Shown: positions 53,572 through 64,000 of the stretch, one piece after another | Position numbering within the stretch: position 1 is the stretch's first letter | Layout of the letters: every line of letters starts with the position of its first letter | Assembly: GCA_035771165.1 (NCBI GenBank) | Contig: JAWNZC010000013.1 | Coordinates: 2,322,501 to 2,386,500 of the forward strand | Length of the DNA: 64,000 bases | Direction of reading: 5' to 3' | From: Paragorgia papillata | Lineage: Eukaryota; Cnidaria; Anthozoa; Scleralcyonacea; Coralliidae | The notes under the pieces: model-generated | Told to the model about the DNA's origin: nothing | What the model saw: the letters and a program-made list of their open reading frames with translations, nothing else | The model's database searches: none | Translations under genes and position numbers: made by a program

Positions 53572-56500
53572 ATGTTTGGCAGACAGTTTTGGAGGCGATC
53601 AGTACCGGTAGGTTGCTATTTATTATTAAGTTCTATGATTTAGTTTCAGATTCCATGTAACAAACATTGTGGTCACTTACTCACTTATATGGCTTTCAAT
53701 TAGAATTTTTTTTTTCATTCAGTTTAGAGCTGATCATCGTTAGTTCTATTTATAGTATAAAATTGTTGCTTTTATATTTAATATCATATATTTTTTAATA
53801 TTATATAATTATATAATATTCTAATTATAATATGTTATTAATGTTTCCAATAAACAGAAGATTCGACATATGTCATCGAAACAAATTCCAAGAAAATCTA
53901 GGAATTCTTTGAATACAGGTATTTAGTATGGTTGGATGTGGAGACATAGCTAGGTTATTTGATAAGGGTGCTGTGGTGGGGTCGATGTGTGTATTTGTGT
54001 TACAGTTAGCCAGTGCCGGATTTAGGACTGTGGAGGCCCCTGGGCAGTCACTGACCAGCACAATATATCAATTATATTTCTGAATGAGATAATTTTGCTT
54101 TACGAACTAATACTACTTTGAAGTTACAATTCCCACACTGAATCAGGTTTACTGTCATAATCGTCATAGTAATATACACTTTTAGAAGTGACCTATATAT
54201 CATCCATATATCTTTTGTCTTGTTTTTGACTCTCAAGATTTTTTTCATTTCAACATTTCAACACCTATTTTTTCAACTTTCAAGACATTTTGTGGAGCCC
54301 CCCCCCCCTTAAACATTTTGTGGGGGCCCCTGGGTGACCGCCCAGTCCACCCAGTCCTAAATCCAGCACTGCAGCTAGTGACAACGTGGGTGATATTAAA
54401 AGGCAGGAGAGATTTCTGTGGGAGTCAAGGTCATTGCTTCTAAGAAAATTTTGTTTCCTGTTAACCAGATATGGAATTGGGGGGGGGGGGGGGGGAGTTA
54501 GATTTTTATGACATTATCCAATTAGGAAATAAGTAAAGTACTGTAACTTGTTAATACATGTCATTTGCTGGATGCAACTCCCCAGACTGCCATTGGTTTA
54601 TTCAAGATACAGTAGTCATGTGACCAATAAGTGCAACAACAATTGTCACCCAAACCCAGCCAAAACTCAGCCATACAACTAATGACTGATCTCTTGGGAA
54701 ATTAGTTAGTTGTTTTCCTTCAATGTTTCCCTCGATTTGTATTATCATTATTATAGTAACAGTATTGTAGTAACAGTATTATGCTTACTTGCCTTACTGT
54801 ACAGTGCAATATAAATATCCACCTTTAATTTGTCACTCTAGCTTTTGTAAAGAATGGATCTAAAAACTCCAGTTCATCGCAGTACTCTGGCAAGTAAGTT
54901 GGGCTGTATAAAGATTGGGAGCATGATAATTAATTGAGGGCCGGCCTTTACCACTTTTTAGTAATTTTGAAACTGATTATCCCATTTCTACCACTCTTTC
55001 AAGTTTTCTGAAACTTTCAAGAATAATTCATTACAATCAAGGAAAGCTAACACATTATTGAGGCTTTTCTCACTATCTAGAATGTACAGTCATTCTCTTC
55101 ACAGGCAATAAACCTGACAGGGAGCACATGTCAGCATACATGTACTCGTGATAAAGAAAGATGGTTTTCAGCTCCCATTTCAGCATGTCAAGATAGTTAC
55201 AGTGGTTTATTCATAACATCAATGAGTTTGTCTTCCACCTGTATATTACTATTATAGGTGAAGGAAAATTCGAGTGTAGAATATATACATTTTAAGACCA
55301 AACCAGGACCAGTTGCAAAAAATGCAACTACACAGGCCTTCCGGCAGGAATTGAACCCATGCCCTTGTGGTCAGAGCATTGCACTAGAATCGCAAGGTCG
55401 TGGGTTCAATTCCTGCCGGAAGACCTGTGTAGTTGCATTTTTTGCAACTGGTCCCAGTTTGGTCTTAAAATGTATATATTCTACACTCGAATTTTCCTTC
55501 ACCAAAAATCCCTAGAACATGCTATGTAATCGAGTGAAATGCCCAATATTACTTCTATTACTATTATAGGTTGTTTAGAGGCCTTAAAACAACAGCACTT
55601 GATGCAAATATCAATTTTACAAAGCAAATGGAGAAGTTTTCCATTCTGAGATGCTCTGGTAAGCTTGGCTTGTAGCAACTCTGTGAACAGTGGTGTAGTA
55701 TAGACAGTAGTCATAATTCCAAATTAAATACAAGTTTTTTAATATGGTACCTTATGGATCAAAACTAAGGGTGGTGAGGCCCCAAAATTATGAGAATTTC
55801 CTAAGGACCCTGGCAGACTTGCTAACAACTAGCTGCAGCAAGTACAGTAATGCCACCATATATCTCTTTTACAATACGAGTGTTAACAGTGAGTAGATGT
55901 GGTACATTTACAAGCTTGGTGTAATTATGTAACAGACATTTGGTAGACATTCATCAAGCCCACATACTACTGTATACTCAAAAAAAATTCCAGAGTACCA
56001 GACAGTGATCGAACATACAGCCTTCTAATGATGTGCTAGTCAGACGCTTTTATGGAACCATAGTACCATAGTCAATCGAGATATGGTCTGGAAACTCGGC
56101 AAACTTCAAAGCGCCTATAATGAGCTGGGATTTTATGTTGAACCGTACCTTACACGGTGCACATCCTTTGTTTTAGGTTTATTAATATTTAAATAGCACG
56201 GTTGAGTGATTGAACTGAAACGTTGCTATTGGACAATTCGTTCATTATACTAAAATACAATGGGTTCAGTGACCGTGTGCTGTGCACAAAAATGCATAAA
56301 GGCGAACAAAAAGATAGACCAACAACTTTAGCTGAGTTTCCAGACCATATCTCGATTGACTATGATAGTACAGATGGACAACTAACTTTACTGTATAACT
56401 TCATAGTCATATATGTGCTTTTTAAGAGTAAGACACCAGCATATAAAAATGCAGTTGAAATATTGAAGTTAAAGCCTTCATTTTCTGAGCATTTGAGCTT

Positions 56501-56965
56501 GATGAACGTCTGCCAGCATATCTAATCTTGATGGAACGGCTATTTAACAATGTATAATACTCACCATTGAAATATAGTAATGTTAGATATACTGCCGAAA
56601 CAGAGAACGTAGGAATCTAACGTTTCGCTCGAAACGTTAGATTCCTACGTTCTCTGTTTCAGCAGTATATTTAACATTACTATATTTCGATTGTTGTTTC
56701 TACACTGCCTACGCAGCACGCTACTTTTATAATACTCACCATGGTTGAAAACCGTTTTGGTGTGTCAGCTAGATCTGCCGTGTGGTGCTTTGGTCTCCTT
56801 TCCGTACTTCTTACAACTTTTTTTTAAAATTTGACAGCTGTGGGCATATCAACTGCATGTCAGTCTATCATCTGCTTGACTAATTGCGAAGGACTGTTGG
56901 AGAGCAGCGATGACGACGAAGAAGCATGTCCGGTTAAAAGACAGTCGCTCAAGGCGTATTATTAA
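53572..56965 (+). CDS. Unrecognised 121-residue protein, five exons
   Basis: Exons: 53572-53607, 53858-53918, 54842-54893, 55570-55658, 56838-56965, totalling 366 nt with TAA at 56963. All have GT-AG ends, the phases join, and the last acceptor has a strong pyrimidine tract. The N-terminus [20 protein letters not shown] is basic and lacks acidic residues, as in mitochondrial presequences (inference). The C-terminal part has a cysteine-containing, mildly hydrophobic stretch ([19 protein letters not shown]) and an acidic run [10 protein letters not shown] do not recognise the family. Introns 2, 3 and 4 each carry a transposon relic: 54011-54371, 55258-55502 and 56566-56735. Transcript evidence would settle it. 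Confidence 0.55.
54011..54371. mobile_element. hAT-type MITE
   Basis: Ends CAGTGCCGGATTTAGGACT and AGTCCTAAATCCAGCACTG, with flanking 8-mers CAGTTAGC and CAGCTAGT (6 of 8 identical). A poly-C run is near 54300. It lies in intron 2 of the 121-aa gene. Confidence 0.7.
55258..55502. mobile_element. Foldback element with tRNA-like head in each arm
   Basis: The two arms of about 100 bp match almost base for base, from GTGAAGGAAAATTCGAGTGT inward. Near the centre both arms carry GGGTTCAATTCCTGCC, a tRNA B-box and T-arm sequence, and the middle reads like a D-arm/anticodon arm (GTGGTCAGAGCATTGCA). It looks like a tRNA-derived SINE duplicated head-to-head. It lies in intron 3 of the 121-aa gene. Confidence 0.7.
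56566..56735. repeat. Repeat B, head-to-head pair joined at the ribozyme core
   Basis: The centre reads AACGTTTCG-CTCGAAACGTT. Each arm begins in the 3' half of stem II, immediately before the core GAAA. The right arm continues to the shared CTGCCTACGCAGCACGCTAC end. It lies in intron 4 of the 121-aa gene. Confidence 0.65.
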
Positions 56966-57229
56966 AGAACCTCATTGAAGTGGACTCGGCACTGTCACAG
57001 CGTGCTGCAGTGGCCATTGCATGTGTTACTGCGGGTCATCGGTGTACCATTGCGTCAGGGTACAAGTCGTCTGTATTTACACTCGACGTGCTCTCACCTC
57101 GCGCTCAAAAATTGTAACTTGAAGCTATGGGCAAGTTGTCTCTTAAATATATTTTAACTTTAAAATGGTGTCGATGTGTGTTATAAATTGTGGATGTAAC
57201 GGCATTGTCTACATTTTTCTTAAGGCTTG

Positions 57230-57616
57230 AGCGTCTATGAAGTAAAAAAAATCATTGGCATTTCTTTTTGTTCTAATCAACAGAAGAGTACGGAAGAAGC
57301 ATTCACGAAAAATTTTAAGAGAATCTGATATATAGTCTTCACGCTATGAACCTTCAAATTTTGCCATGATGGCTAGTTCGTTTTTTGAAAAATTGGGCTT
57401 TCGGTGACAATGCCTTAATATGACGTACGCAAATGGAAACTATGCATAAGGCTTTGTTATAATGCAAGAAGCTCAAATTTCTCCAAAAACGAACTGTCTA
57501 TAGCAAAATATGATAGTTCATAGCGTGAAGAATGTACACCAGATTCTTTAAATGCTCCTCTGTTTTATTTAAACAACAAAAATCCAACGAATATTTCACT
57601 TCATAGACACTTTCAA
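57230..57616. repeat. Diverged inverted repeat
   Basis: Arms from GTCTATGAAGT to ACTTCATAGAC with matching inner blocks (CTTCACGCTATGAAC / GTTCATAGCGTGAAG). A foldback relic just 3' of the 121-aa gene and outside the ShK gene. Confidence 0.5.
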
Positions 57617-57881
57617 GGTGAAATGTAGCGACGCATCATTTCTAGCATGTGTAAAGTATCATTGAAACAACTTTTGAAAAACAAAATCTTTTGAACCCCA
57701 CATTTTCATTCGTATTAAAGGACAAGACGACGAAGTATTTGATGCATTTATTCCACTTTATTCGAAGTCATTCTTAAACCTATGCTAAAGTTACAAGCAA
57801 GCTATAATTCTTATATCATTATATGACATACAGTGGTGATATTATCAGCTAAAAGAAAGAGCGTGGAGATCAGAAGCTAAG

Positions 57882-60800
57882 CTACTTACACTTTCCACAC
57901 GTTTTTGGACACGATTCCAACACTTCTGGGTAATGATCGTTGCAGGATATTTTGTGATCTGGGCAATGGTCGTTGAGGTCTATACAACCAACTTGTGACG
58001 GTGTGTCCGACGTTGGTGTCGGTGTGCTCGATGTTGGTGGTGTGCTGTCTATAAATTTGAAAAATGGGACTCCGCGTTTATACTGTGCACTTTTCCTAGT
58101 CAAACAGCTTACTCGAGTAAAGCCCTGAGAGAATCATCATATAGCTCTCACAATCGTTCGCCGGCGCCAACTCTCGTGCACTCTCGGTTCAAAGTTTGGC
58201 GAAAGTCAGCGAGACTTTATACTGTATGCGTCGACTCTTATCCTCATTTTACCAGGCGCATGCACCAGAGTCGAAACAACCCTTATTCAAATTCTTGTCA
58301 ACTAAGTTCGCGTCATTGACTTTTGCGCTTCGGTTTGATCTGGTTCAAGTCAATAGAATTTTGTGCGCAAAATATTCTTTTGTGCTTTGTGTTCTTGCGC
58401 AAATTAAACTAAGTACTGTACATAAGTTCTGGCTGGGAGCCGCACAAAACAAAGAAAAATCCCGCCTGCGTGTAAAATCTCACTGACTTCAAATCGAACC
58501 TAAACTCGGATACCGCGGAAAGGGACAAGGTACGATGCCTCTCGGTAAAAATTGATGGGGGAAAAAGTGTGTCATGGCCGCTGCATATAGTGACGATTGT
58601 CTTGACCCTGTGTCTTGATCGTAGCGCAGTAGTCAGTACACTAATTGACTTGCATTATTTCTATGAGACTTGCCCAGTCCATATAATCATCCCCTAAGTA
58701 AAATTCCTTTGTTCGATTCGGGGTATGAGACAGTAATAAAAAACTAAGAGTGTTGCGTATGAAAAGGTGGTAAACTGCCGAGAATAGTTTTGAAACGTTG
58801 GCAAAACTATTCTCGCTTATTACCACTTTTTCACTTTGCTCTATGAGATAATAAAATTAACTTAAAAACCTATTGCGTATTGGGCCATGTTCACACTAAA
58901 CCGTTTTCAAACGAAAACGGAGACTTTTTGACGGTTAGGCCTTTCGTCCACACTAATCCGGCGTCTTCGGTGACCGAAAACGGAGCTTTTCGAAAACGCT
59001 CTCCAGAGTGGAGACATTCGAAGACGCCGTTTTTCTGCACCAGTGTGGACGGCGAAAATGCTGACGTCACGACGATTATGTGATCTGGGTTCCAGTCACC
59101 CACGGCCTTTGTTCAAAAACGATTCGAAAACGATAGTGTGGACGGGGAAAAAATTCAGTTGATATACGTTTTCGATACGAGGTCTCCGTTTTCGTTTGAA
59201 AACACAGTGTAGACATGGCCTTTGTAATCATAATCATTTACCTGGGATAGACTCAATTATCTTGTAAACAAAGTTAGTGTTTCCAGCGCCAGCACACTCG
59301 GCATCTCCATCTTTACACTTTTTGTAATGTTTGTTCCAACATTTTTTACTCGATCCATCCCTGTCGTAATGTGGCAACGCTTGGTTGCTACTCCAGCACT
59401 CGGCGTAGAACTGCACTCCAATGTATTTGTAATGCCGTGATCGTGCCTTAACAGCGCAGTCGCACAAGAAGCTGCACAAAGAGAAATAAGAGATGGTTTT
59501 CGAGAACGGAATTGTGGTAGCAAGTTCTCATTTGGGTCCGAACTTTATGGGATATCAGTGATCGATGATGATGATGACGATGATGATGATGACGATAATC
59601 ATGGCGATGATGATGATGACGATGATGATGACGACGATGATGATGATGATGATGACGATGATGATGACGATGATGACTAATATAAGCACACGTTACCGTG
59701 GTAGAAAGACGCTGAACTCGTCCTTATCAAAGTTATTTCGTCGATAGAGAAGAAGTTTGTCAAGCGGGCTACTTGTGTCATGAAAACAACCAACTTTTTC
59801 GACCTTCACTTCGCACGATTCAGCTAAACAAAAAGACACAGAAATCACATGAAAAACACTTCCAAATTCATTCCCGTGTCTGATTGGCCAAATTCTCTTG
59901 TAAAAATTAGTTATTGGGAGAAAAAGAGACCTAGAGCCAAGCCGCTGCTCTGTTCTGAAGTTTTACTAGTGAGGAAGTTAATTCAAAGTCATGCAGGAAA
60001 ACTGAATTGCAGCAAATCAGTTATTTTGAGGAAGGTCAGTGGTAATTGTGAAAAATTAAAATCCTCAAGTAAAAACCCGGAGAAAGGTTGAAAACGTTTT
60101 CCAACTCTGTTAGAAAGCAACGTTGAAATTAAAAAGCACGATGCATTTCGGCAGATAATTTATCAAGTGCTACGTCTGCTAACTGATTATACACAACTAA
60201 TATTATGTGCTAATAATCTAAGTCTGGTTGCGCGCCGTAGTCTTCGATTGTTCTCGAACAAACAAAAATCCTATTTTTTTAATTACTTATTGCTTCCGAG
60301 TTTAACCCATCAAGTCTTTATTGGTATAAATTTAAAAAAATTCCAGTGAATCGATCATTGCTTACTTTAATAATTAAGGCCAAGGACACACACACATAAT
60401 TCATCCTTTCATCCCTCCCCGCGCTTTTTATTAAAAATTGTGTTTCATCAGTACATATTGGCGTCGAGAAAATGTAACTAATTATTTTTACAGGGAAACT
60501 GATGATGATTATAAAGTTGGACAAAAAAATCGGAAACATTTTACACGTAAACAGAGGCATTTGTTTTTATTCGTTTTATATAAATTTTCAATAGACGATT
60601 TACATACGAGGATTCAGCGAAGGGCGTTGCTATATGTTACATCACAAATCATTCGCCTGTATTCTACAAGCTCACTCGCACTCACACTCAATGAGTAATG
60701 AGTGTCCTCGCACACTCAATAAGTGCAACTGATCAACACTCAATGAATGAGTCTCCATTCACCATCACTGAGTATAAGACTACACTCACTCTCTGACCAT

Positions 60801-61358
60801 TCAATTGAATGGTTGGAGAGTGAGTGTAGTCTCATAAAACCGTTATTTTATAAGGTTAAATGCAAGGTTAAGTCTATACATGAAGAGAGTGAAGGTCGAC
60901 TAGTCGTCCAGATTTATGCAATGGTGGGCCACCTCAGACAGACTGTGCTAGTACATCTGTACATAACAACACAAGGTTGCAAGAATCGTCCCAGGAGGTA
61001 ATCGAGAATAAAGACGAAGGATGTAGTTTCACAGATTGTGAACAGATTCAGTAATACACGTTGTCTTTACAAAAACGTTTTGGTAAAAGATCTATATATA
61101 CGGCAACCTAACTCTTTCTGGGCAGCATCCGACTCTTGTGTCTTATATTTTACTCTGGCTAACGCAAAATGATTTTACTCATCACAATGGTATATAAATC
61201 CACCGACGGAAAAGAGTTAAATATTTCATAATGATTTAGTACTTGCAAAATGCAAGAAAATCCAGCATTTAAATTTTAAAATGGCTTTTTATATACTTAC
61301 CTTTAAAAATGTGCTGTAATAAAAACAGAACAACCACCAAGAAGATGCGGGCAGTCAT
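57882..61358 (-). CDS. Secreted cysteine-rich protein with C-terminal ShK domain, four exons, 193 aa
   Basis: Exons (complement): 61301-61358, 59697-59823, 59242-59471, 57882-58048; 582 nt, phases consistent. Residues 1-20 are a signal peptide (MTARIFLVVVLFLLQHIF). Residues about 21-138 form a cysteine-rich, WSC-like domain with VGCFHD, FLCDCAVKARSRHYKYIGVQ, the motif YAECWS and a closing NFVYKI. A Pro/Thr/Ser linker follows (STPPTSSTPTPTSDTPSQ), then a ShK domain at 160-192 with six cysteines ending CPKTCGKCK. ShK modules occur in cnidarian peptides, proteases and matrix proteins; here the two-domain layout suggests an extracellular structural or binding role rather than a free toxin, but the function is unknown. 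Both domains are typical of anthozoan secretomes. Confidence 0.8.
58757..58850. repeat. R1 repeat, head-to-head pair
   Basis: GGTGGTAAACTGCCGAGAAT..GTTTTG and its inverse around AAACGTTGG. Two R1 bodies facing each other, joined near the hammerhead core. It lies in intron 3 of the ShK gene. Confidence 0.6.
58882..59220. mobile_element. MITE with GGCCATGT termini
   Basis: Inverted ends GGCCATGTTCACACTAAACC and a GTGTAGACATGGCC end, with CGTTTTCAAACGAAAACGG inside. The style resembles the TTA/TAA MITEs, but the target duplication is not clear. It lies in intron 3 of the ShK gene. Confidence 0.6.
59565..59680. repeat. (GAT/GAC)n trinucleotide tract
   Basis: GATGATGAC units in intron 2 of the ShK gene. 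Confidence 0.85.
59850..61290. other. Intron 1 of the ShK gene
   Basis: AT-rich. It holds the palindrome at 60775 and a dispersed-repeat fragment at 61140-61220. No supported exon in between. Confidence 0.5.
60775..60832. repeat. Short near-perfect palindrome
   Basis: AGACTACACTCACTCTC ... GAGAGTGAGTGTAGTCT around a CCATTCAATTGAATGG centre. It lies in intron 1 of the ShK gene, next to degenerate CACTCAATGA units (60655-60770). Confidence 0.6.
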
Positions 61359-61639
61359 AACGACTATATGCATGCATGCATGCATGCACTTCAATATACT
61401 GTGTTACAAGAAACACCTGGTTGTCATATGAAGAAAAACGTTCGGTCTCTCCTCTTTTATATATTCACTTTTTTATTAAAAGGGAAAAGATAAACATTTT
61501 AATGTTTATTAAAATTAAAATTTTTTTGTTATTATTAAGACGACCTCTAAATTTATTTATCCGTTTGGTAATTAATTGCAACAATGTAAAGCTGGTAAAA
61601 AAAAATTTAATACAACAGATTGTCTTTCCCGGGCATGGA

Positions 61640-61765
61640 AAATATTATACAAATAGTGAAATAAAAGTAGAAATAAAAGGCCCTTCGCTCGAAACGTTAA
61701 ACTCGCCTATACGTTCTCTGTTTCGGCAGTATATCTAACCTTACTATATTTCGGTTATTATACAT
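61640..61765 (+). repeat. Repeat B copy, 5'-truncated
   Basis: Begins GGCCCTTCGCTCGAAACGTT and runs through TCTCTGTTTCGGCAGTATAT to ATATTTCGG; the 5' half of the core is missing. It lies upstream of the ShK gene. Confidence 0.6.
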
Positions 61766-61769
61766 GCAA

Positions 61770-62490
61770 ATAATTGTTTATAAGTGCAATAGTAAGAATA
61801 TCTTCATAAGGTGAACTATGAAATTTCCCATTAAACGAGACGACAGCCGAGTTCAATGAAACATTTCATCTGTTACCGAACAAAAATATATTTTTACCAT
61901 TGTACGAATGAATTGAAAGTCGAAAGACATTCATTATTTCTTTAGAACGTCGGCAAGAGATTCACCAGGCGGAAACCGTAATCTTATTATAAATCTAAGG
62001 TACTTACTGGACACTTATATTTATAATAACATTCATTATTTGTTACATATAACACCAAAGCATCCTTGTTATGCCCTACGAAAGGTTTTAGAACGTTTTC
62101 TGGAACCGTACGTGTAGAACAAAATTTTTGCGCGGTGAAGACGTAGGCAGTACATTGGAAAGTCTATTCAATACCACGTGATTAATAATCCGCCAATCAA
62201 ATGATGATGATAATTAGTAAGATGTTTCAATAAATTGGCATCACTCCGTACTATTCTTTAAAGCTATTTCGGTTCTTCTTTTTTACTTCTCCTATCTTTA
62301 TCTGTATTTTTCTGTTGCTATCGTTTTCTACTATAAGTAATTGTGAATGGTGTTAATAAGTTATAGTCAACATGGCCGCAAATGAAACTATTACTCATTT
62401 GTACTCATTAACTCTTTCCTGTCGGAATCGGTCTTAGTAGTTTATGGTCTAGTATTTTATTCTGGCTAACGCCAGACGATTTTATTCACC
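61770..62490. other. Intergenic, repeat fragments only
   Basis: Positions 61940-62035 are an inverse copy of 23715-23790 (GGCAAGAGATTCACCAGGCG, CTTATATTTATAATAA), so this is a dispersed repeat. No gene seen. Confidence 0.5.
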
Positions 62491-62503
62491 TCTGGGGAAG
62501 CCC

Positions 62504-62727
62504 CAATCTCGTTCCCAGAGCCCACGTTCCCCACCCGGGAAACGAGAGACTCTGGGATAATCCGTTTCACATCGATATTTCATTGGCTGATGAACACAGT
62601 GAACTCGATATAACTCTTCTTCCGGATAACAAGAATCCTGTGATATCGATGGCGTAAACGGATTACCCAGAGTACTCGTTTCCCGCCCGCTGGGTAAGGC
62701 GGAACGTGGGCTCTGGGAACGAGATTG
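62504..62727. mobile_element. Mutator-like MITE, copy 2, 9-bp target duplication
   Basis: Same family as 43661-43871 with nearly identical interior. Flanked by perfect 9-bp direct repeats GGGAAGCCC at 62495-62503 and 62728-62736. Confidence 0.85.
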
Positions 62728-63145
62728 GGGAAGCCCTCGGACAGGAATACCTAATATGGACGAATTTTCTGATTGGTTATAAGTAAACCAATCACATTGT
62801 CGATTACCAATTCGTTCCCATGCTCGTTAATCTAAACCAATCAGAAACTTTGTTAGCATAGGTAGGTGGGACCCAGCCGAGACGCTTACAGAATATGTAT
62901 AACATAAAGTACTATCTATGAGCAATTGTAATAAGAATACTATATTAAATGCCCAGCATAAAACACGAAATAAAGCCATAAATAAGAAAAGTAATAATAG
63001 AACTAACGTCACATCGCGTAACATCATCAGAGTGAGATAAATTAGATTATTAGAAATATAGGCCAGAATTATATTACATAGATGTTCAGAAAGGCGGAAA
63101 TATAGTAGAAAAAATCAAAACAAAGAAAGAGACGGTAATATTTAA

Positions 63146-63645
63146 AGGGCATATGACTCGAAAATTAAGTTTGTCTTATTGAAAATAACATTTAAAATGA
63201 TAAAATAACATCTTTTGCAGTTTTTGGTTTCCTTGCTTCGTTTTTGAGATATTCCAGCTTGTTTGATATGCAAATGACACAACTTTTTACGTCACATGCG
63301 CATAATGAGTTATCAGAAAAGGTTACATATCTTTGCTATTATGAAAACATGGGCTTAACTCAAAGGAAGCATGTGTTTGTTTCTACCTACAACACCAAAC
63401 ATGTAGAATTCCAAGTGATTTCGTTTCACAATAGCAAATTTAGATATGTAACCTTCTCTCGGTAACTCATAATACTCATCATGCACGTGTGACGTAAAAA
63501 GTTGTATCATTTGCATATATCAAACAAACTGGAATATCTCAAAAACGAATCAAGGAAACCAAAAACTGCAAAAGATGTTATTTTATCATTTTAAATGTTC
63601 TTTTCAATAAGACAAACTTAATTTTCGAGTCATAAGACTTTCACG
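63146..63645. mobile_element. Foldback element related to 22883-23348
   Basis: Palindrome of about 490 bp sharing AAATTAAGTTTGTCTTA and TTTGATATGCAAATGA with the TTAA family. Left end TTAA-AGGGC; the right end is altered. A CRE-like TGACGT lies in each arm. Confidence 0.65.
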
Positions 63646-63817
63646 TACGAAGATTGGACCCCCTGTGCTTCAAGAGAAAATTATGCAAAACTACTCCGGA
63701 AGACGGAAGTCGATCATTGTTTCTGTGTTGAAAACCATCACGAAGTATTCAAGCCAATCTGTTGTTTATGGATAAACCGGCGATGTTGATTGTACAGTAT
63801 TAAACGTGGAGAACAAT

Positions 63818-63913
63818 ATGGTAAAAAATCTGTTTTCTGATCAGTGTCATCTCGTTGTATCGAAGCAGTTAATGTGGTACATTGCCTTGGCATATCTGGT
63901 CAGCTTGAGTCAG
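63818..63913 (+). CDS. Possible first exon with signal peptide
   Basis: ATG at 63818 opens a 32-codon frame ending in CAG before GTAAAT. The end is hydrophobic (QLMWYIALAYLVSLSQ), like a signal peptide; the internal methionine before WYIA is an alternative start. No later exon lies in the window, so support is limited to the hydrophobic core and the donor site. Confidence 0.3.
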
Positions 63914-64000
63914 GTAAATTTATGTTGAACTGATTTTCTCAAGTTTATGAACACTGACTTATTCAGTTAAAATAAGCAGAACACAAATGGTAGATACCAA

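Overview
The window is nuclear DNA from an intron-rich animal with a moderately AT-rich, repeat-dense genome. I infer a cnidarian, most likely an anthozoan (coral or sea anemone). The grounds are a secreted cysteine-rich plus ShK-domain gene, an axonemal outer-arm dynein gene cut into about 70 small exons, and heavy intronic loads of microsatellites, MITEs and Penelope-type retroelement debris. No bacterial or organellar features are present.

Layout. Positions 150-45969 (minus strand) hold the 5' two thirds of an axonemal dynein heavy chain gene, DNAH8-like (DNAH8/DNAH5, outer-arm gamma class). I placed 69 exons. Their lengths add to 9,072 nt, an exact 3,024 codons, with consistent splice phases throughout. 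They run from a start codon in good context through the stem, the linker and AAA1-AAA3, and into AAA4. The rest of the protein (end of AAA4, stalk, AAA5-6, C-terminus) lies beyond position 1. Beyond the dynein start come a small single-exon coiled-coil gene (47240-47905, minus), a possible cysteine-rich exon (about 48970-49159, plus), and a Penelope-like GIY-YIG endonuclease fossil flanked by hammerhead motifs (49906-50534, minus). Next are PSMG1, a three-exon proteasome assembly chaperone (50901-53320, minus), and head-to-head with it a five-exon, 121-residue gene I do not recognise (53572-56965, plus). A four-exon secreted protein ending in a ShK domain follows (57882-61358, minus). A possible signal-peptide exon sits near the right edge (63818-63913, plus).

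The introns and spacers hold the less ordinary material. There is a minimal, fully paired hammerhead ribozyme (50492-50534) and a second, weaker one. A dispersed repeat superfamily carries a hammerhead-like core and repeatedly occurs as head-to-head pairs, two of them joined beside that core. There are four copies of a 5S-rRNA-derived SINE, and three elements with perfect 9-bp target duplications and related termini (Mutator-like MITEs). Several TTA/TAA-duplicating MITE families, TA-duplicating mariner-type MITEs and TTAA-duplicating foldback elements are also present, with a hAT transposase fossil, a foldback with a tRNA-like head, and many micro- and minisatellites.

Exon boundaries were read by eye from splice signals, phase and recalled dynein family sequence. 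No alignment or search was run.
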